NCBI RefSeq assembly: GCF_001426185.1
Contig: NZ_LMRP01000001.1
Location: 310,483 to 374,482, forward strand
Direction: 5' to 3'
DNA: 64,000 bases
DNA from: Rhodococcus sp. Leaf247
Lineage (GTDB): Bacteria > Actinomycetota > Actinomycetes > Mycobacteriales > Mycobacteriaceae
The position numbers and the translations under genes were made by a program. Shown one piece after another: positions 47,698 to 59,213 of this stretch (position 1 is its first letter; every line of letters begins with the position of its first letter). Under the pieces are notes generated by a model, which saw nothing but the letters and a program-made list of their open reading frames with translations, was not told the origin of the DNA and made no database searches.

Positions 47698-47794
47698 CTT
47701 TCACCCCCGTCCCCCGCGAGTACGTCGAAAATGTCGTGATCCGCTGTCCAGGAACGACATTATGGACGTACTCGCCGGGGGAAATGGGTGAAAG
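47698..47794. repeat. 97-bp imperfect palindrome between convergent genes
   Basis: Arms of 40 bases (47698-47737) and 41 bases (47754-47794) are inverted repeats, with identical blocks CTTTCACCC, TCCCCC, GCGAGTACGTC and AATGTCGT broken by two 3-base mismatched patches and one extra G, around a 16-base centre. It starts directly after the kinase stop codon and fills the gap to the next, convergent gene. It could be a bidirectional terminator, although it has no T-tracts, or a member of a dispersed palindromic (REP/MITE-like) family. Confidence 0.8.
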
Positions 47795-47810
47795 GGTGAA
47801 CTGGCAGAGG

Positions 47811-48782
47811 TCAGGGCATGGTCGGGACGGTGACGGCGGCGATCAGCCCCCGATGATCCGACCCGGCGATGTCCACGACGTCGAGCGATCGCACACCCGC
47901 GTCGCGCACCACGACGTGGTCGATACCGACGACGGGCGGGTACCACTTGTCCATCGGATAGGTCGGCAGAACACCGGCACCCACGGCGTCCGCGGCGTCG
48001 ACCCACCCGTCGGACAACAGGTTCCGGAACCGCGAGTGCGCATGCGTGGAGTTGAAGTCGCCGCCGATCACGACGCTGCCAGGACGTGACGCCGCGGCCG
48101 ACATCTCGTCGGCGACGAGGTCCAACTCCGACGCCCACACCGGCGTCGGAGTGGGATAAGGCGGGATCGGATGCACCGCGTAGGCGCGAAGAGGCTGCGC
48201 TGCACCCACATCGAGATCGACGGTGACACCGGCGAGCAGAAAACCCGGTAGTTCCCGACCGTTGGACACCGGGAATCTGCTGTAGATCGCGGCGCCGGCG
48301 CCGCCCGGATAGGGAGCCACGAACTTGTAGGGCAGCGCCTCGTCGAGACCCACATCCTCGAAGAGCGCCACCGACTCCGGCGTGATCTCCTCGATGGTGA
48401 CGACGTCTATCTCACGCTCACGCACCGTCGACACCAGAGCATCGGCGTCGGCCCGGCCCAGCATGACGTTGGCCTGCATGATCCTCACCTCGCCGCCCGT
48501 CTCTGCCGACGCGAGTCCCGCGGCACCCGGCACGTACAGCGGCACCACCACGATCGACGCGACGGCCAGAACCAGTGCCGACACGGCAGCCAGCAACCAC
48601 CGTCGCGCGACGACGCAGACCACGGCCCCGACGACGGTCGCACACAGCAGGATCGGCGCGAACGACGCGGGCCCGACCACCAGGATCGACGGGATGTCCA
48701 CCCATGACGCCACGACGGCAGCCAGTCCGACAGCGATCCCGCCGAGCCCGACGATCGTCGCGGCGAGAGTGCCGCGCGTCAT
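47811..48782 (-). CDS. Membrane-anchored endonuclease/exonuclease/phosphatase-family protein
   Basis: A 323-residue protein. Three hydrophobic helices (about residues 5-30, 35-58 and 65-90) anchor an extracytoplasmic EEP domain, which has RIMQANVMLGRAD, the metal-ligand VVTIEEITPES, the catalytic GGDFNSTHAHSRF and the terminal GIDHVV and SDHRGL. Members with this layout act as phosphodiesterases or sphingomyelinase-like enzymes; the exact substrate is unknown. The ATG overlaps the response-regulator stop (ATGA), placing it in the operon with the PspC-type sensor kinase, so it is likely part of an envelope response. Confidence 0.86.
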   Translation of the reverse strand: MTRGTLAATIVGLGGIAVGLAAVVASWVDIPSILVVGPASFAPILLCATVVGAVVCVVARRWLLAAVSALVLAVASIVVVPLYVPGAAGLASAETGGEVRIMQANVMLGRADADALVSTVREREIDVVTIEEITPESVALFEDVGLDEALPYKFVAPYPGGAGAAIYSRFPVSNGRELPGFLLAGVTVDLDVGAAQPLRAYAVHPIPPYPTPTPVWASELDLVADEMSAAASRPGSVVIGGDFNSTHAHSRFRNLLSDGWVDAADAVGAGVLPTYPMDKWYPPVVGIDHVVVRDAGVRSLDVVDIAGSDHRGLIAAVTVPTMP

Positions 48783-49420
48783 TCGATGCGCCGACGGTGC
48801 GCCCACCGGGTCAGAGCATTCCGGTTGGACTGCTGTGTCTTCCGCAGGACGTTGGACGCATGCGTCTCGACGGTCTTGATCGAGATGAAGAGGGTCTCGG
48901 CGATCTCCCGATAGGTGTAACCGCGGGCGAGCAGCCGGAGCACCTCGAGTTCCCGCGGTGTCAGCGAGTCGAGCTCCGGATCCAGTGGTGGCTCCGGCAC
49001 CGACGAGCGTCCGGTGAAGGAGTCGAGCACGAAACCGGCCAGACGAGGCCCGAACACGGCGTCACCGCCCGCCACGCGGCGCACGGCGTCGGCCAGGTCG
49101 GACCCCGAGATGGTCTTGGTGACGTATCCGCGCGCACCGGCACGGATGACTGCGATGACGTCCTCGGCGGCGTCGGAGACGCTGAGCGCCAAGCAGACCG
49201 GGCCTTCGGCGATCGACTGGAGCACCGCGACTCCTCCGCCGTCGGGCATGTGGACATCGAGCAGCACCACGTCGGGCGTCGTGGCGTCGATACCGCGGAC
49301 GGCGTCGGCGACGCCGCCGGCTTCGCCGACCACCTCGATGTCCTTCTCCCGCGCGAGTTCTGCTCGCACACCCGAGCGGAACACCCCGTGATCATCGACC
49401 AGGAAAACTCGACAGCTCAC
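48779..49420 (-). CDS. NarL/LuxR-family response regulator
   Basis: A 213-residue two-component regulator. The receiver domain carries the acidic pair Asp9-Asp10, the phospho-acceptor Asp55 in VVLLDVHMPDGGG and Lys in YVTKTISGSDL. The C-terminal LuxR helix-turn-helix is LTPRELEVLRLLARGYTYREIAE with IKTVETHASNVLRK. The GTG start overlaps the histidine kinase stop (GTGA). It most likely controls the divergent PspC-domain gene and its own operon through the twin repeats at 50729-50788. Confidence 0.92.
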   Translation of the reverse strand: MSCRVFLVDDHGVFRSGVRAELAREKDIEVVGEAGGVADAVRGIDATTPDVVLLDVHMPDGGGVAVLQSIAEGPVCLALSVSDAAEDVIAVIRAGARGYVTKTISGSDLADAVRRVAGGDAVFGPRLAGFVLDSFTGRSSVPEPPLDPELDSLTPRELEVLRLLARGYTYREIAETLFISIKTVETHASNVLRKTQQSNRNALTRWAHRRRIE

Positions 49421-50694
49421 GCGGAACGTTCCTCTCTGTCGTGACGTGTCGCCCCCATGTCGCGAGGCACGCGGATGTGGATCTCGGACCCCTTACCGGG
49501 CGCGGACCTGATGTTCACCGCTCCCCCTCGACGTTCGATGCGTGCACGGACGCTTCGGGCGAGACCCTGCCTGTCGTCGGAGACGACATCGGGATCGAAC
49601 CCGCACCCACGATCGCGGACGAACACGTCCACCGCATCGCAGCCGGCCTCGACGTAGAGGTCGATCGACATCACGCCGGAATGCTTGGCAGCGTTGACCA
49701 GTGCCTCGCGGGTGGCTCCCAGCAGTGCCGTCGAGACCTCACGGGTGATGCCCGAGCGCTCGGACGGCTGGTCCAGTTCGACGTCGCCCACGGTCACCGG
49801 ATCCACGGTCACACCGTAGTGGTCCTCGACCTCACCGGCGATCGTGGCCAGCGCCCGCACGAGCGATGCGTGGTCGGTCTCGTTGCCTCCGAACAGCCAC
49901 TTTCGCAGTTCGCGCTCCTGGCTTCTGGCCAGCCTCAGCACCTCGGCGGAGTCGGTGCTCTGCTTCTGGATCAACGCCAGCGTCTGCAACACGGAGTCGT
50001 GCAGATGCGAGGCGATGTCCTCGCGCTCGTCGTTGCGGATACGCGCCGACCGTTCCTCCCCGAGAGCCCGCCACAACCGCATCCACAGAGGCACCGTGAG
50101 CAGGACGGCGCCGACGAGAGTCACCACCACCGCGAGGAGCGACGAACGCAGCGCCTGGACGTCGACTCGCGCCACGACCACGACACACAGTCCGATGACC
50201 ACGAGCGTGACGCCGGAGACGATGCGCGCCCATCCCAGGACGGTTGTCCTGGCCGAGCGCGGCCGCGGCGATCCCGCCGAATGCGCACCGGCGGAGTCGA
50301 ACTCGCGCCACACCAGCGTCGCGCCGATGGCGACGACGACGACGGGGGCCACGATGGTCGACGAGTTGCCGCTCAGACCCGACCCCAGGGCGACGGCGCC
50401 GCCGATGCCCAGCACGAGAAGCCCGTACGCGCGTCGACGCTCCGCGCGATCCGGTTTACGGACGTCGTCACCGGCGGACGTGAAGACCCACAGCAGACCG
50501 TAGGCGGCGATACCCGCACCGGCCGCGGCGCACAACACCGCGAACACGACGCGCACCCGGAAGACGTCGACCCCGAGGTGATCCGCGATTCCGCCGGCGA
50601 CACCGCCGACGATGCGTCCCGCGGCACGGCGCGTCAGAACAGGCGTCGGCAGAGGTGCCGACGGTGACGGCTCGAGTGCGGGCAGGGTGGACAC
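49417..50694 (-). CDS. PspC-domain sensor histidine kinase
   Basis: A 425-residue kinase. An N-terminal PspC domain (about 22-75; RIVGGVAGGIADHLGVDVFRVRVVF) is followed by several membrane helices (to about 205) and a HisKA_3-type core, with His232 in SHLHDSVLQTL and ATP-binding boxes NAAKHSG and DRGCGFD. PspC domains sense or transmit envelope stress. Kinases with this fusion occur widely in actinobacteria beside PspC and LiaF-like proteins. It is coupled to the response regulator by overlapping codons and divergent from the PspC/LiaF-like gene at 50824. Confidence 0.92.
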   Translation of the reverse strand: MSTLPALEPSPSAPLPTPVLTRRAAGRIVGGVAGGIADHLGVDVFRVRVVFAVLCAAAGAGIAAYGLLWVFTSAGDDVRKPDRAERRRAYGLLVLGIGGAVALGSGLSGNSSTIVAPVVVVAIGATLVWREFDSAGAHSAGSPRPRSARTTVLGWARIVSGVTLVVIGLCVVVVARVDVQALRSSLLAVVVTLVGAVLLTVPLWMRLWRALGEERSARIRNDEREDIASHLHDSVLQTLALIQKQSTDSAEVLRLARSQERELRKWLFGGNETDHASLVRALATIAGEVEDHYGVTVDPVTVGDVELDQPSERSGITREVSTALLGATREALVNAAKHSGVMSIDLYVEAGCDAVDVFVRDRGCGFDPDVVSDDRQGLARSVRARIERRGGAVNIRSAPGKGSEIHIRVPRDMGATRHDREERSA

Positions 50695-50728
50695 GCGTCG
50701 ATCCTGACACGAAAACGTGCCGCGCGGT

Positions 50729-50788
50729 ATCAGGGTTCACCCCCATACGACCGTCTGCAGCCCTCACGAAATCAGGGTTCGCCCCGAT
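50729..50788. promoter_or_regulatory. Twin 18-bp direct repeats between divergent PspC genes
   Basis: ATCAGGGTTCACCCCCAT (50729-50746) and ATCAGGGTTCGCCCCGAT (50771-50788) match at 16 of 18 positions, and their starts are 42 bases apart, four turns of the helix. They sit in the shared regulatory region of the sensor-kinase operon and the PspC/LiaF-like gene, as expected for binding sites of the adjacent LuxR-type regulator. Confidence 0.65.
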
Positions 50789-50823
50789 GTGCCGGGACCC
50801 GCCCGGGACGCAGGATGGTCGTC

Positions 50824-52074
50824 ATGACCACAGCCACCGCATCCGCCCAGCTGTCCGAACTCTGGCGCACCCGTCCCGTCCGTCTGTCCGACCAGGGCCC
50901 CGGAGCCGGAGTCGCTGCCGGCATCGGCCACCGCTACCGCGTGGACCCGGTCCTGGTGCGCGTCGCCTTCGTCGTGTCGACGCTGTTCGGCGGTTCGGGC
51001 ATCGTGCTGTATCTCGCGGCGTGGCTGGTACTTCCGCGTCGCGGTGACACCGTGTCCCCAGCCGAGTCGCTGCTCGGACGCGGTCGGACGTCGGATTCGC
51101 ACACCAGTGCCGTCGTCCTGACGGTCGCCCTCGTGATCGCCGCGGTCAGCGTCGGTCCGTTGGGGATGGGGTCCGGACTGGTGTCCACGCTGGCGATGCT
51201 CGGCGGCCTGTACTTCCTCTATCGCAGAACTCCCGATGCACCGTCACCGGCCGACCTGGCGGGACCGACTGCGGACCCCGCGCCCTGGACTGCCTTCTCG
51301 ACGCTCCCCGACCGATACGAGCCGACGGCCGCCCCGGTGTCGCTGTCCAAGGACGAGGGCACCGCTCCGGTCCATCCGAACTCACCGCCGGAGTGGGATC
51401 CGCTGGGAGTCGCGCCGTTCGCATGGGACCTTCCCGAACCCGGCAAGCCGTTCGTCCCGGCGGTCCGACCGAAGAACACCTCGCACCTGACCTCGACGGT
51501 GATCGGCCTGGCCATCATCGCCTCGGCTGTGACGGTGGCCGTCGGAGCGATCACCGGAAGTACCGTCGTGACGGCGCCGAGAGTCGGAGCGGTGGCCTTG
51601 GCCGTCGTCGGGGCCGGACTACTGATCGGTGCGTTCACCCGACGCGGCTACGGACTGCTCGTCGTCGCGGCGCCCCTGGCCGGCTTCGTTCTCGTGTCGT
51701 CCCTCGTCGACATGTCGGACATCGACGTCTCGGGTATGAACTCACCGAACATGGGCAACGTGGACGTCAGACCCACGACGATGGCCGCCCTGCAGCCGAC
51801 ATACGAATCCGGAGTGGGCAACTTCTCGCTCGACCTGACCGGCCTGACGCTCACCGAGGACCGTTCCGTCAGTGTCGACAAGGCCGTCGGCAACACCGAG
51901 ATCATCGTCCCGCCGACGATGAACGTGATCGTCACCTGTGACAGCGCACTGGGCAACACCGACTGCATGGGCGACGGAACGAGTGTCGACGGCGGTACCG
52001 ACGGGCCGGACGGACCGGTTCTCACGATCGACGCGAACACCGCGATGGGAAATCTGGAGGTGCACCGTGGATGA
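50824..52074 (+). CDS. PspC-domain / LiaF-like membrane protein
   Basis: A 416-residue protein. The N-terminal PspC domain (about 20-75; GVAAGIGHRYRVDPVLVRVAFVV) is followed by helices near 95-125, a long hydrophilic proline-rich loop (130-215) and a second cluster of helices (220-300). The C-terminal beta-rich domain has repeated GVGNFSLDLTG, AVGNTEIIVPP and AMGNLEVHRG, the LiaF/cell-wall-active antibiotic response pattern. ATG at 50824 was chosen over an ATG nine bases upstream. Probably the envelope-stress effector or co-sensor controlled by the divergent kinase and regulator. Confidence 0.87.
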   Translation: MTTATASAQLSELWRTRPVRLSDQGPGAGVAAGIGHRYRVDPVLVRVAFVVSTLFGGSGIVLYLAAWLVLPRRGDTVSPAESLLGRGRTSDSHTSAVVLTVALVIAAVSVGPLGMGSGLVSTLAMLGGLYFLYRRTPDAPSPADLAGPTADPAPWTAFSTLPDRYEPTAAPVSLSKDEGTAPVHPNSPPEWDPLGVAPFAWDLPEPGKPFVPAVRPKNTSHLTSTVIGLAIIASAVTVAVGAITGSTVVTAPRVGAVALAVVGAGLLIGAFTRRGYGLLVVAAPLAGFVLVSSLVDMSDIDVSGMNSPNMGNVDVRPTTMAALQPTYESGVGNFSLDLTGLTLTEDRSVSVDKAVGNTEIIVPPTMNVIVTCDSALGNTDCMGDGTSVDGGTDGPDGPVLTIDANTAMGNLEVHRG

Positions 52075-52306
52075 CATGACGACCGACGACGCGACACAGG
52101 CCGATACGACCAGACGCCGACCGTCCCTGGTCTTGCTCCTCGCAGGGATCGCGGACCTGCTGCTCGCCGTTCCGACCATCGTCGGATCGAACCCCACCGC
52201 CATCGTGTCCGGCCTCGTATCGGGCTGGACCGTGCTGGTGGTCGCCGTCGTCGTGGGGGTCGCGATGGTCCTGGCGCCCGTCCGACGACGCGCCGGCCGT
52301 CGCTAG
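52067..52306 (+). CDS. Small membrane protein
   Basis: A 79-residue protein with two transmembrane helices (about 22-42 and 50-70) between a short acidic N-terminus (VDDMTTDDATQAD) and a basic C-terminus (RRRAGRR). GTG start with a GGAGG site, overlapping the PspC/LiaF-like gene by eight bases, so it belongs to the same transcript. No family was recognised. Confidence 0.75.
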   Translation: MDDMTTDDATQADTTRRRPSLVLLLAGIADLLLAVPTIVGSNPTAIVSGLVSGWTVLVVAVVVGVAMVLAPVRRRAGRR

Positions 52307-52328
52307 ACCGACCGAGCCGCCGACACCG

Positions 52329-53921
52329 TCATTCCCATTCGATGGTGCCCGGCGGCTTGCTCGTGACATCGAGGACTACCCGATTGACCTCTCGGACCTC
52401 GTTGGTGACACGAGTGGAGATGCGCTCGAGAACGTCGTAGGGAAGTCGAGTCCAGTCCGCGGTCATCGCGTCCTCGCTCGAGACCGGACGCAGCACGATG
52501 GGGTGCCCGTAGGTGCGGCCGTCGCCCTGGACACCGACACTGCGCACATCGGCGAGCAACACCACGGGGCACTGCCAGATCTGCGAGTCCAGACCCGCCA
52601 TCGTCAGCTCTTCCCGTGCGATGGCATCGGCGTGGCGCAAGGTCTCGAGGCGGTCCGGGGTGACGGATCCGATGATGCGGATGGCCAGACCCGGGCCCGG
52701 GAACGGTTGCCGGGCAACGATGTCCTCGGGCAGACCCAGCTCGCGGCCGACGGCGCGGACCTCGTCCTTGAACAGCAGACGAAGCGGTTCCACGAGCGAG
52801 AACTGCAGGTCCTCCGGCAACCCGCCGACGTTGTGATGGCTCTTGATGTTGGCCGTCCCGCTGCCGCCACCGGACTCGACCACGTCGGGATAGAGGGTGC
52901 CCTGGACGAGGAAGTCGATCGACTCCCCCTGTGCCGCGGTGTCACCGAGCTCCGTGGTCACCGCACCCTCGAACGCACGGATGAACTCCCGGCCGATGAT
53001 TTTGCGCTTGGTCTCCGGGTCGGTGACTCCGTCGAGTTCCCGCAGGAACACGTCGACGGCGTCCACCGTGACCAGCCGCGCGCCCGTAGCGGCGACGAAG
53101 TCCTGCTGCACCTGCTCACGCTCGCCGGCGCGAAGCAGTCCGTGATCGACGAAGACGCAGGTCAGGCGATCTCCGATGGCGCGCTGGACGAGAGCGGCCG
53201 CGACAGCGGAGTCCACGCCGCCCGACAGCCCGCAGATGGCGCGACCGTTGCCGACCTGCTCTCGGACCTGGTCGACGAGCGCGTCGGCGATGTTCGCCGC
53301 GGTCCACGTCGGCGCGATGCCGGCGATCTCGTGCAGGAACCGTGAGAGCACCTGCTGTCCGTGCGGGGAGTGCAGCACCTCGGGGTGGTACTGGACGCCC
53401 GCCAACCGTCGTGCTCGGTTCTCGAACGCGGCCACGGGGGCCCCGGCGCTGCTGGCCACCACCTCGAAGCCTTCCGGCGCCTCGGTGACGGCGTCACCGT
53501 GACTCATCCAGACGGGCTGCGTGGACGGCAGTCCGTCGTGCAGCGTTCCGCCGGACACGTCGAGGTCGGTGCGGCCGTACTCGCGTGTCCCGGTGTGGCT
53601 CACCGTTCCACCGAGCGCCCCCGCCATGGCCTGAAAGCCGTAGCAGATGCCGAACACGGGAATCCCCAGGTCGAACAGCGCGGGATCGAGCTGGGGAGCA
53701 CCCTCTGCGTAGACACTCGACGGTCCGCCGGAGAGGACGATGGCAGCCGGATTCCGGGCTGCGATCTCCTCGACGGTCATCGTGTGGGACACCACCTCCG
53801 AGAACACCCGAGCTTCACGGACGCGTCGAGCGATCAGTTGCGCGTACTGCGCACCGAAGTCGACGACGAGCACCGGATCGGTGTTCTCGAGGGCGGAATC
53901 CTGCGGCTGGGAGTCGGTCAC
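52329..53921 (-). CDS. guaA: GMP synthase (glutamine-hydrolysing)
   Basis: A 530-residue enzyme that aminates XMP to GMP. The N-terminal class I glutamine amidotransferase domain has the catalytic Cys in [10 protein letters not shown]. The ATP-pyrophosphatase domain starts with the P-loop [15 protein letters not shown], and the C-terminal dimerisation domain ends in [13 protein letters not shown], the nearly invariant GuaA tail. GTG at 53921 was selected because a TAGAGT -10 hexamer lies seven bases upstream, which fits a leaderless transcript. It lies 29 bases after the GMC oxidoreductase gene. Corresponds to Rv3396c. Confidence 0.97.
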   Translation of the reverse strand: MTDSQPQDSALENTDPVLVVDFGAQYAQLIARRVREARVFSEVVSHTMTVEEIAARNPAAIVLSGGPSSVYAEGAPQLDPALFDLGIPVFGICYGFQAMAGALGGTVSHTGTREYGRTDLDVSGGTLHDGLPSTQPVWMSHGDAVTEAPEGFEVVASSAGAPVAAFENRARRLAGVQYHPEVLHSPHGQQVLSRFLHEIAGIAPTWTAANIADALVDQVREQVGNGRAICGLSGGVDSAVAAALVQRAIGDRLTCVFVDHGLLRAGEREQVQQDFVAATGARLVTVDAVDVFLRELDGVTDPETKRKIIGREFIRAFEGAVTTELGDTAAQGESIDFLVQGTLYPDVVESGGGSGTANIKSHHNVGGLPEDLQFSLVEPLRLLFKDEVRAVGRELGLPEDIVARQPFPGPGLAIRIIGSVTPDRLETLRHADAIAREELTMAGLDSQIWQCPVVLLADVRSVGVQGDGRTYGHPIVLRPVSSEDAMTADWTRLPYDVLERISTRVTNEVREVNRVVLDVTSKPPGTIEWE

Positions 53922-53928
53922 GCGCACC

Positions 53929-53934
53929 ACTCTA
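53929..53934 (-). promoter_or_regulatory. Probable -10 element of leaderless guaA
   Basis: TAGAGT on the minus strand fits TANNNT and is followed after seven bases by the GTG start of guaA. It would give guaA its own promoter inside the short gap after the oxidoreductase gene. Confidence 0.5.
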
Positions 53935-53950
53935 GTGAGCGCGCCCGACC

Positions 53951-55723
53951 TCACGCCGCGCCGGTGCTACCGACGGGAGCACCGACGCGTGACGACGCCA
54001 CGGTGGGCGACGAGGGGGTCCTGATCTCGACGATCGGCAGCATCAACGCGCCCGGTGCGTGCACCGGGACGAACGGCTTGTGGGGAGCGATGGGCTCGAT
54101 GCGCTCGTAGGGCAGCCCCTGCGCTGGACGCAGGTCCTTCTCCCCCTTGTTCGGCCACAGCGATGCTGCCCGCTCCGCCTGTGCGCTGATGGTCAGCGAC
54201 GGGTTGACGCCCAGGTTGGCCGACACCGACGATCCGTCGACGATGCTCAGCGTCGGGTAGTTGTGCACGCGGTGGTACGGGTCGATGACACCGTTCTCGA
54301 CGTCCTCCGAGATGACGCATCCGCCGAGGAAGTGGGCGGTGAGAGGAATATTGAATACCTCTCCCCACGTACCGCCGGCGATGCCGTCGATCTTCTTCGC
54401 GATGCGGCGGGTGGCCTCGTTGCCCATCGGGATCCACGTCGGATTCGGCTCGCCGTGTCCCTGCTTGCTGCTGACGTGACGACGCCCGAACAGACCACGC
54501 TTGGTGAAGGTGGTGATGGAGTTGTCGAGGTTCTGCATCACCAGCGCGATGATGGTGCGCTCGCTCCAGTGCCGCGTGTTCATCATGCGCAGGAATCGAA
54601 GAGGGTTCTTGACGACCTCGCCCAGGAACTTCAGCCAGCGCGGTGTGCGTCCGCCGCCGTCGGTCATGAGCGTCTGCAGCAGACCCATGGCGTTGGAGCC
54701 CTTGCCGTAGCGGCAGGGCTCGATGTGGGTGTCCTCGCTGGGGTGGAACGACGAGGTGATCGCGACACCGCGGGTGAGGTCGATCGACGGGTCGTACGTC
54801 AGCTTCCCGGCGCCCACGATGGACTCGGAGTTGGTCCTGGTGAGACGGCCCACGGTGGGTGAGAGCCCGGGCAGCGAGCCGTTGTCCCGGAACTTGTGCA
54901 TCAACTGCTGGGTGCCCCAGGTACCGGCGGCGAGCACGACGTGGCCGGCCGTGTACGTCCTGCGGTCCTTCTTGACGTACGCGCCGGTGCGCTGCGTGGC
55001 GACGACCCAGGATCCGTCGGGGCGCGGCGTCAGGTCGGTCACCGTGGTCATCGGAACGATGTCGGCGCCGGCACGCTCGGCGAGCCCGAGGTAGTTCTTC
55101 AGCAGGGTGTTCTTCGCGTTGTGTCGACACCCCGTCATGCACTCGCCGCACTCGATGCAGCCGGCTCGGTCCGGGCCCACCCCTCCGAAATAGGGGTCCG
55201 GAACGGTCTTGCCCGGCTCGTCGCCGAAGAAGACACCGACGGGCGTCTGGATGAAGGTGTGTCCGACGCCCATGTCCTCCGCGACGGACTTCATGACGTC
55301 GTCCGCAGGCGTCATGTGCGGGTTCTGCACGACACCGAGCATCTTCTGCGCCTGCTCGTAGAACGGCGTCAGTTCCGAGTGCCAGTCGGTGATGTGGGAC
55401 CACTGCTGGTCCTGGAAGAACGACCGCGGCGGCTGGTACAGCGTGTTCGCGTAATTGAGCGATCCACCGCCCACCCCGGCACCGGCGAGGATGAGGCAGT
55501 CGCGCAGCAGATGGACGCGCTGGATGCCGAAGCATCCCAGCTTCGGAGCCCACAGGAACTTCTTCAGGTCCCAGCTGGTGGCCGCGAAGTCGGCGTCCTC
55601 GAACCGCCTACCGGCTTCGAGAACACCGACCTTGTAGCCCTTCTCGACGAGGCGCAACGCCGTGACACTGCCGCCGAAGCCGGATCCGACGACCAGTACG
55701 TCGTAATCCCTGTTGTCGCCCAT
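53951..55723 (-). CDS. choD: GMC-family FAD oxidoreductase (ChoD-like)
   Basis: A 590-residue flavoprotein. The N-terminal FAD-binding motif is [21 protein letters not shown], and [19 protein letters not shown] is typical of the family. The C-terminal ends [25 protein letters not shown]. It corresponds to Rv3409c of M. tuberculosis, annotated as cholesterol oxidase ChoD; that activity is disputed, and this subfamily differs from the true secreted cholesterol oxidases. A CX2CX2CX3C cluster (Cys189, 192, 195, 199) looks like an iron-sulfur ligand set. No signal peptide. ATG at 55723 has a GGAGG site. Confidence 0.85.
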   Translation of the reverse strand: MGDNRDYDVLVVGSGFGGSVTALRLVEKGYKVGVLEAGRRFEDADFAATSWDLKKFLWAPKLGCFGIQRVHLLRDCLILAGAGVGGGSLNYANTLYQPPRSFFQDQQWSHITDWHSELTPFYEQAQKMLGVVQNPHMTPADDVMKSVAEDMGVGHTFIQTPVGVFFGDEPGKTVPDPYFGGVGPDRAGCIECGECMTGCRHNAKNTLLKNYLGLAERAGADIVPMTTVTDLTPRPDGSWVVATQRTGAYVKKDRRTYTAGHVVLAAGTWGTQQLMHKFRDNGSLPGLSPTVGRLTRTNSESIVGAGKLTYDPSIDLTRGVAITSSFHPSEDTHIEPCRYGKGSNAMGLLQTLMTDGGGRTPRWLKFLGEVVKNPLRFLRMMNTRHWSERTIIALVMQNLDNSITTFTKRGLFGRRHVSSKQGHGEPNPTWIPMGNEATRRIAKKIDGIAGGTWGEVFNIPLTAHFLGGCVISEDVENGVIDPYHRVHNYPTLSIVDGSSVSANLGVNPSLTISAQAERAASLWPNKGEKDLRPAQGLPYERIEPIAPHKPFVPVHAPGALMLPIVEIRTPSSPTVASSRVGAPVGSTGAA

Positions 55724-55789
55724 CGAGACCTCCTGGTTCACCCGAAACGTGATCGATACCACGATAGCGTACGTGTAAACCGCGGTGAC

Positions 55790-55803
55790 AGGAACCGGTT
55801 ACA
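55790..55803. promoter_or_regulatory. KstR-like palindrome upstream of choD
   Basis: AGGAACCGGTTACA matches seven of the eight fixed positions of the KstR consensus TNNAACNNGTTNNA (the first T is A) and contains the perfect AACCGGTT. It lies 67 bases upstream of the ChoD-like gene. KstR represses sterol-catabolism genes in mycobacteria and rhodococci. A short consensus makes chance matches frequent. Confidence 0.3.
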
Positions 55804-55818
55804 GCCCTGTCCGTGAGC

Positions 55819-56958
55819 TCAGCCCCTGATATTCAGGCCGACCTTCTGGAACTCCTTGAGGTCCGAGTAACCGGACTTCGCCATCGAACGGCGCAGGCCA
55901 CCGACCAGATCGAGCGACCCGAACGGATCGTTCGACGGGCCCGAGAGAACGCGATCGAGCGACGGACGGTCGCCGAACGACACCGGAAGGAAGGCACCGC
56001 GCGGCATGGACGGGTGCGCGGCAGCGGACGGCCAGTACCACCCGCGGCCGGGAGCCTCGGCGGCCAGGGCGAGCGGAGCACCGAGCACCGCGGCGTCGGC
56101 GCCGCACGCGATGGCCTTGGCCAGATTTCCCGACGTCGTGATGCCGCCGTCGGCCAGGACGTGGACGTACCGGCCGCCGGTCTCGTCGAGATAGTCGCGG
56201 CGCGCGGCCGCGGCGTCGGCGATCGCCGTCGCCATCGGCACACCGATACCGAGAACCTCGCCCGTCGTGGTCGCGCCCTCGGTGGAGCCGTACCCGACGA
56301 TGACACCCGCAGCGCCGGTGCGCATCAGGTGCAGTGCCGTGCGGTGGTCGCTGACTCCGCCGGCGACGACGGGAATGTCGAGTTCGGAGATGAACGTCTT
56401 CATGTTCAGCGGTTCTTCGCTGGGATGACCCACGTGCTCGGCGGAGATGATCGTGCCCTGCACGACCAGCAGGTCGACTCCCGCCGCCACCAGCGCGGGA
56501 GTCAGCGAGCGAGCGTTCTGCGGACTGACGCGCACGGCGACCGTCACTCCTGCGTCCCGCACCTGCGCGACCGCGGCGGCCAGCAGATCAGGCTGCAGCG
56601 GTGCGGCGTGCAACTTCTGCAGCAGTTCCACCGGTGCGTCCGCGTCGACGTCCGACTGGGCGATGTCGACCAGCTGGTCGATCACCGAGTCGACGTCGGC
56701 GTGCCGACTCCACAGGCCTTCACCGTTGATGACGCCGAGACCACCGCGCTTGCCCAGCTCGATGGCGAAGGACGGGGAGACCAGAGCATCGGTCGGGTGC
56801 GCGACGATCGGGATGTCGAACCGGTAGGCGTCGAGCTGCCACGCGGTGGACACCTCCTTCGACGACCGGGTACGACGCGAGGGGACGATGTCCACGTCCT
56901 CGAGCTCGTAGGTCCGACGAGCCGTGCGGCCCATGCCAATTTCCACCAGGTCGCGCAC
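55819..56958 (-). CDS. guaB3: IMP dehydrogenase family protein GuaB3
   Basis: A 379-residue IMPDH/GMP-reductase-barrel protein without CBS domains. It aligns in type with Rv3410c. The opening VEIGMGRTARRTYELEDVDIVPSRRTRSS and central IPIVAHPTDALVSPS are GuaB3 features. The active-site loop of IMPDH (GSICTTR in the neighbour GuaB2) is replaced by GTIISAEHVG, so the catalytic Cys is missing. Its biochemical role is unclear in actinobacteria. GTG start, GAAAGGA site, 66 bases after guaB2. Part of the guaB2-guaB3-choD-guaA block. Confidence 0.92.
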   Translation of the reverse strand: MRDLVEIGMGRTARRTYELEDVDIVPSRRTRSSKEVSTAWQLDAYRFDIPIVAHPTDALVSPSFAIELGKRGGLGVINGEGLWSRHADVDSVIDQLVDIAQSDVDADAPVELLQKLHAAPLQPDLLAAAVAQVRDAGVTVAVRVSPQNARSLTPALVAAGVDLLVVQGTIISAEHVGHPSEEPLNMKTFISELDIPVVAGGVSDHRTALHLMRTGAAGVIVGYGSTEGATTTGEVLGIGVPMATAIADAAAARRDYLDETGGRYVHVLADGGITTSGNLAKAIACGADAAVLGAPLALAAEAPGRGWYWPSAAAHPSMPRGAFLPVSFGDRPSLDRVLSGPSNDPFGSLDLVGGLRRSMAKSGYSDLKEFQKVGLNIRG

Positions 56959-57024
56959 GCGCGTCCTTTCTGTAAGCCCCGCCGGCGCAGTGCCGGGGGG
57001 CGGTCGACTCCGGTCGGAGTCGGG

Positions 57025-59202
<2,178 letters not shown>

Positions 59203-59213
59203 TCACACAGACA

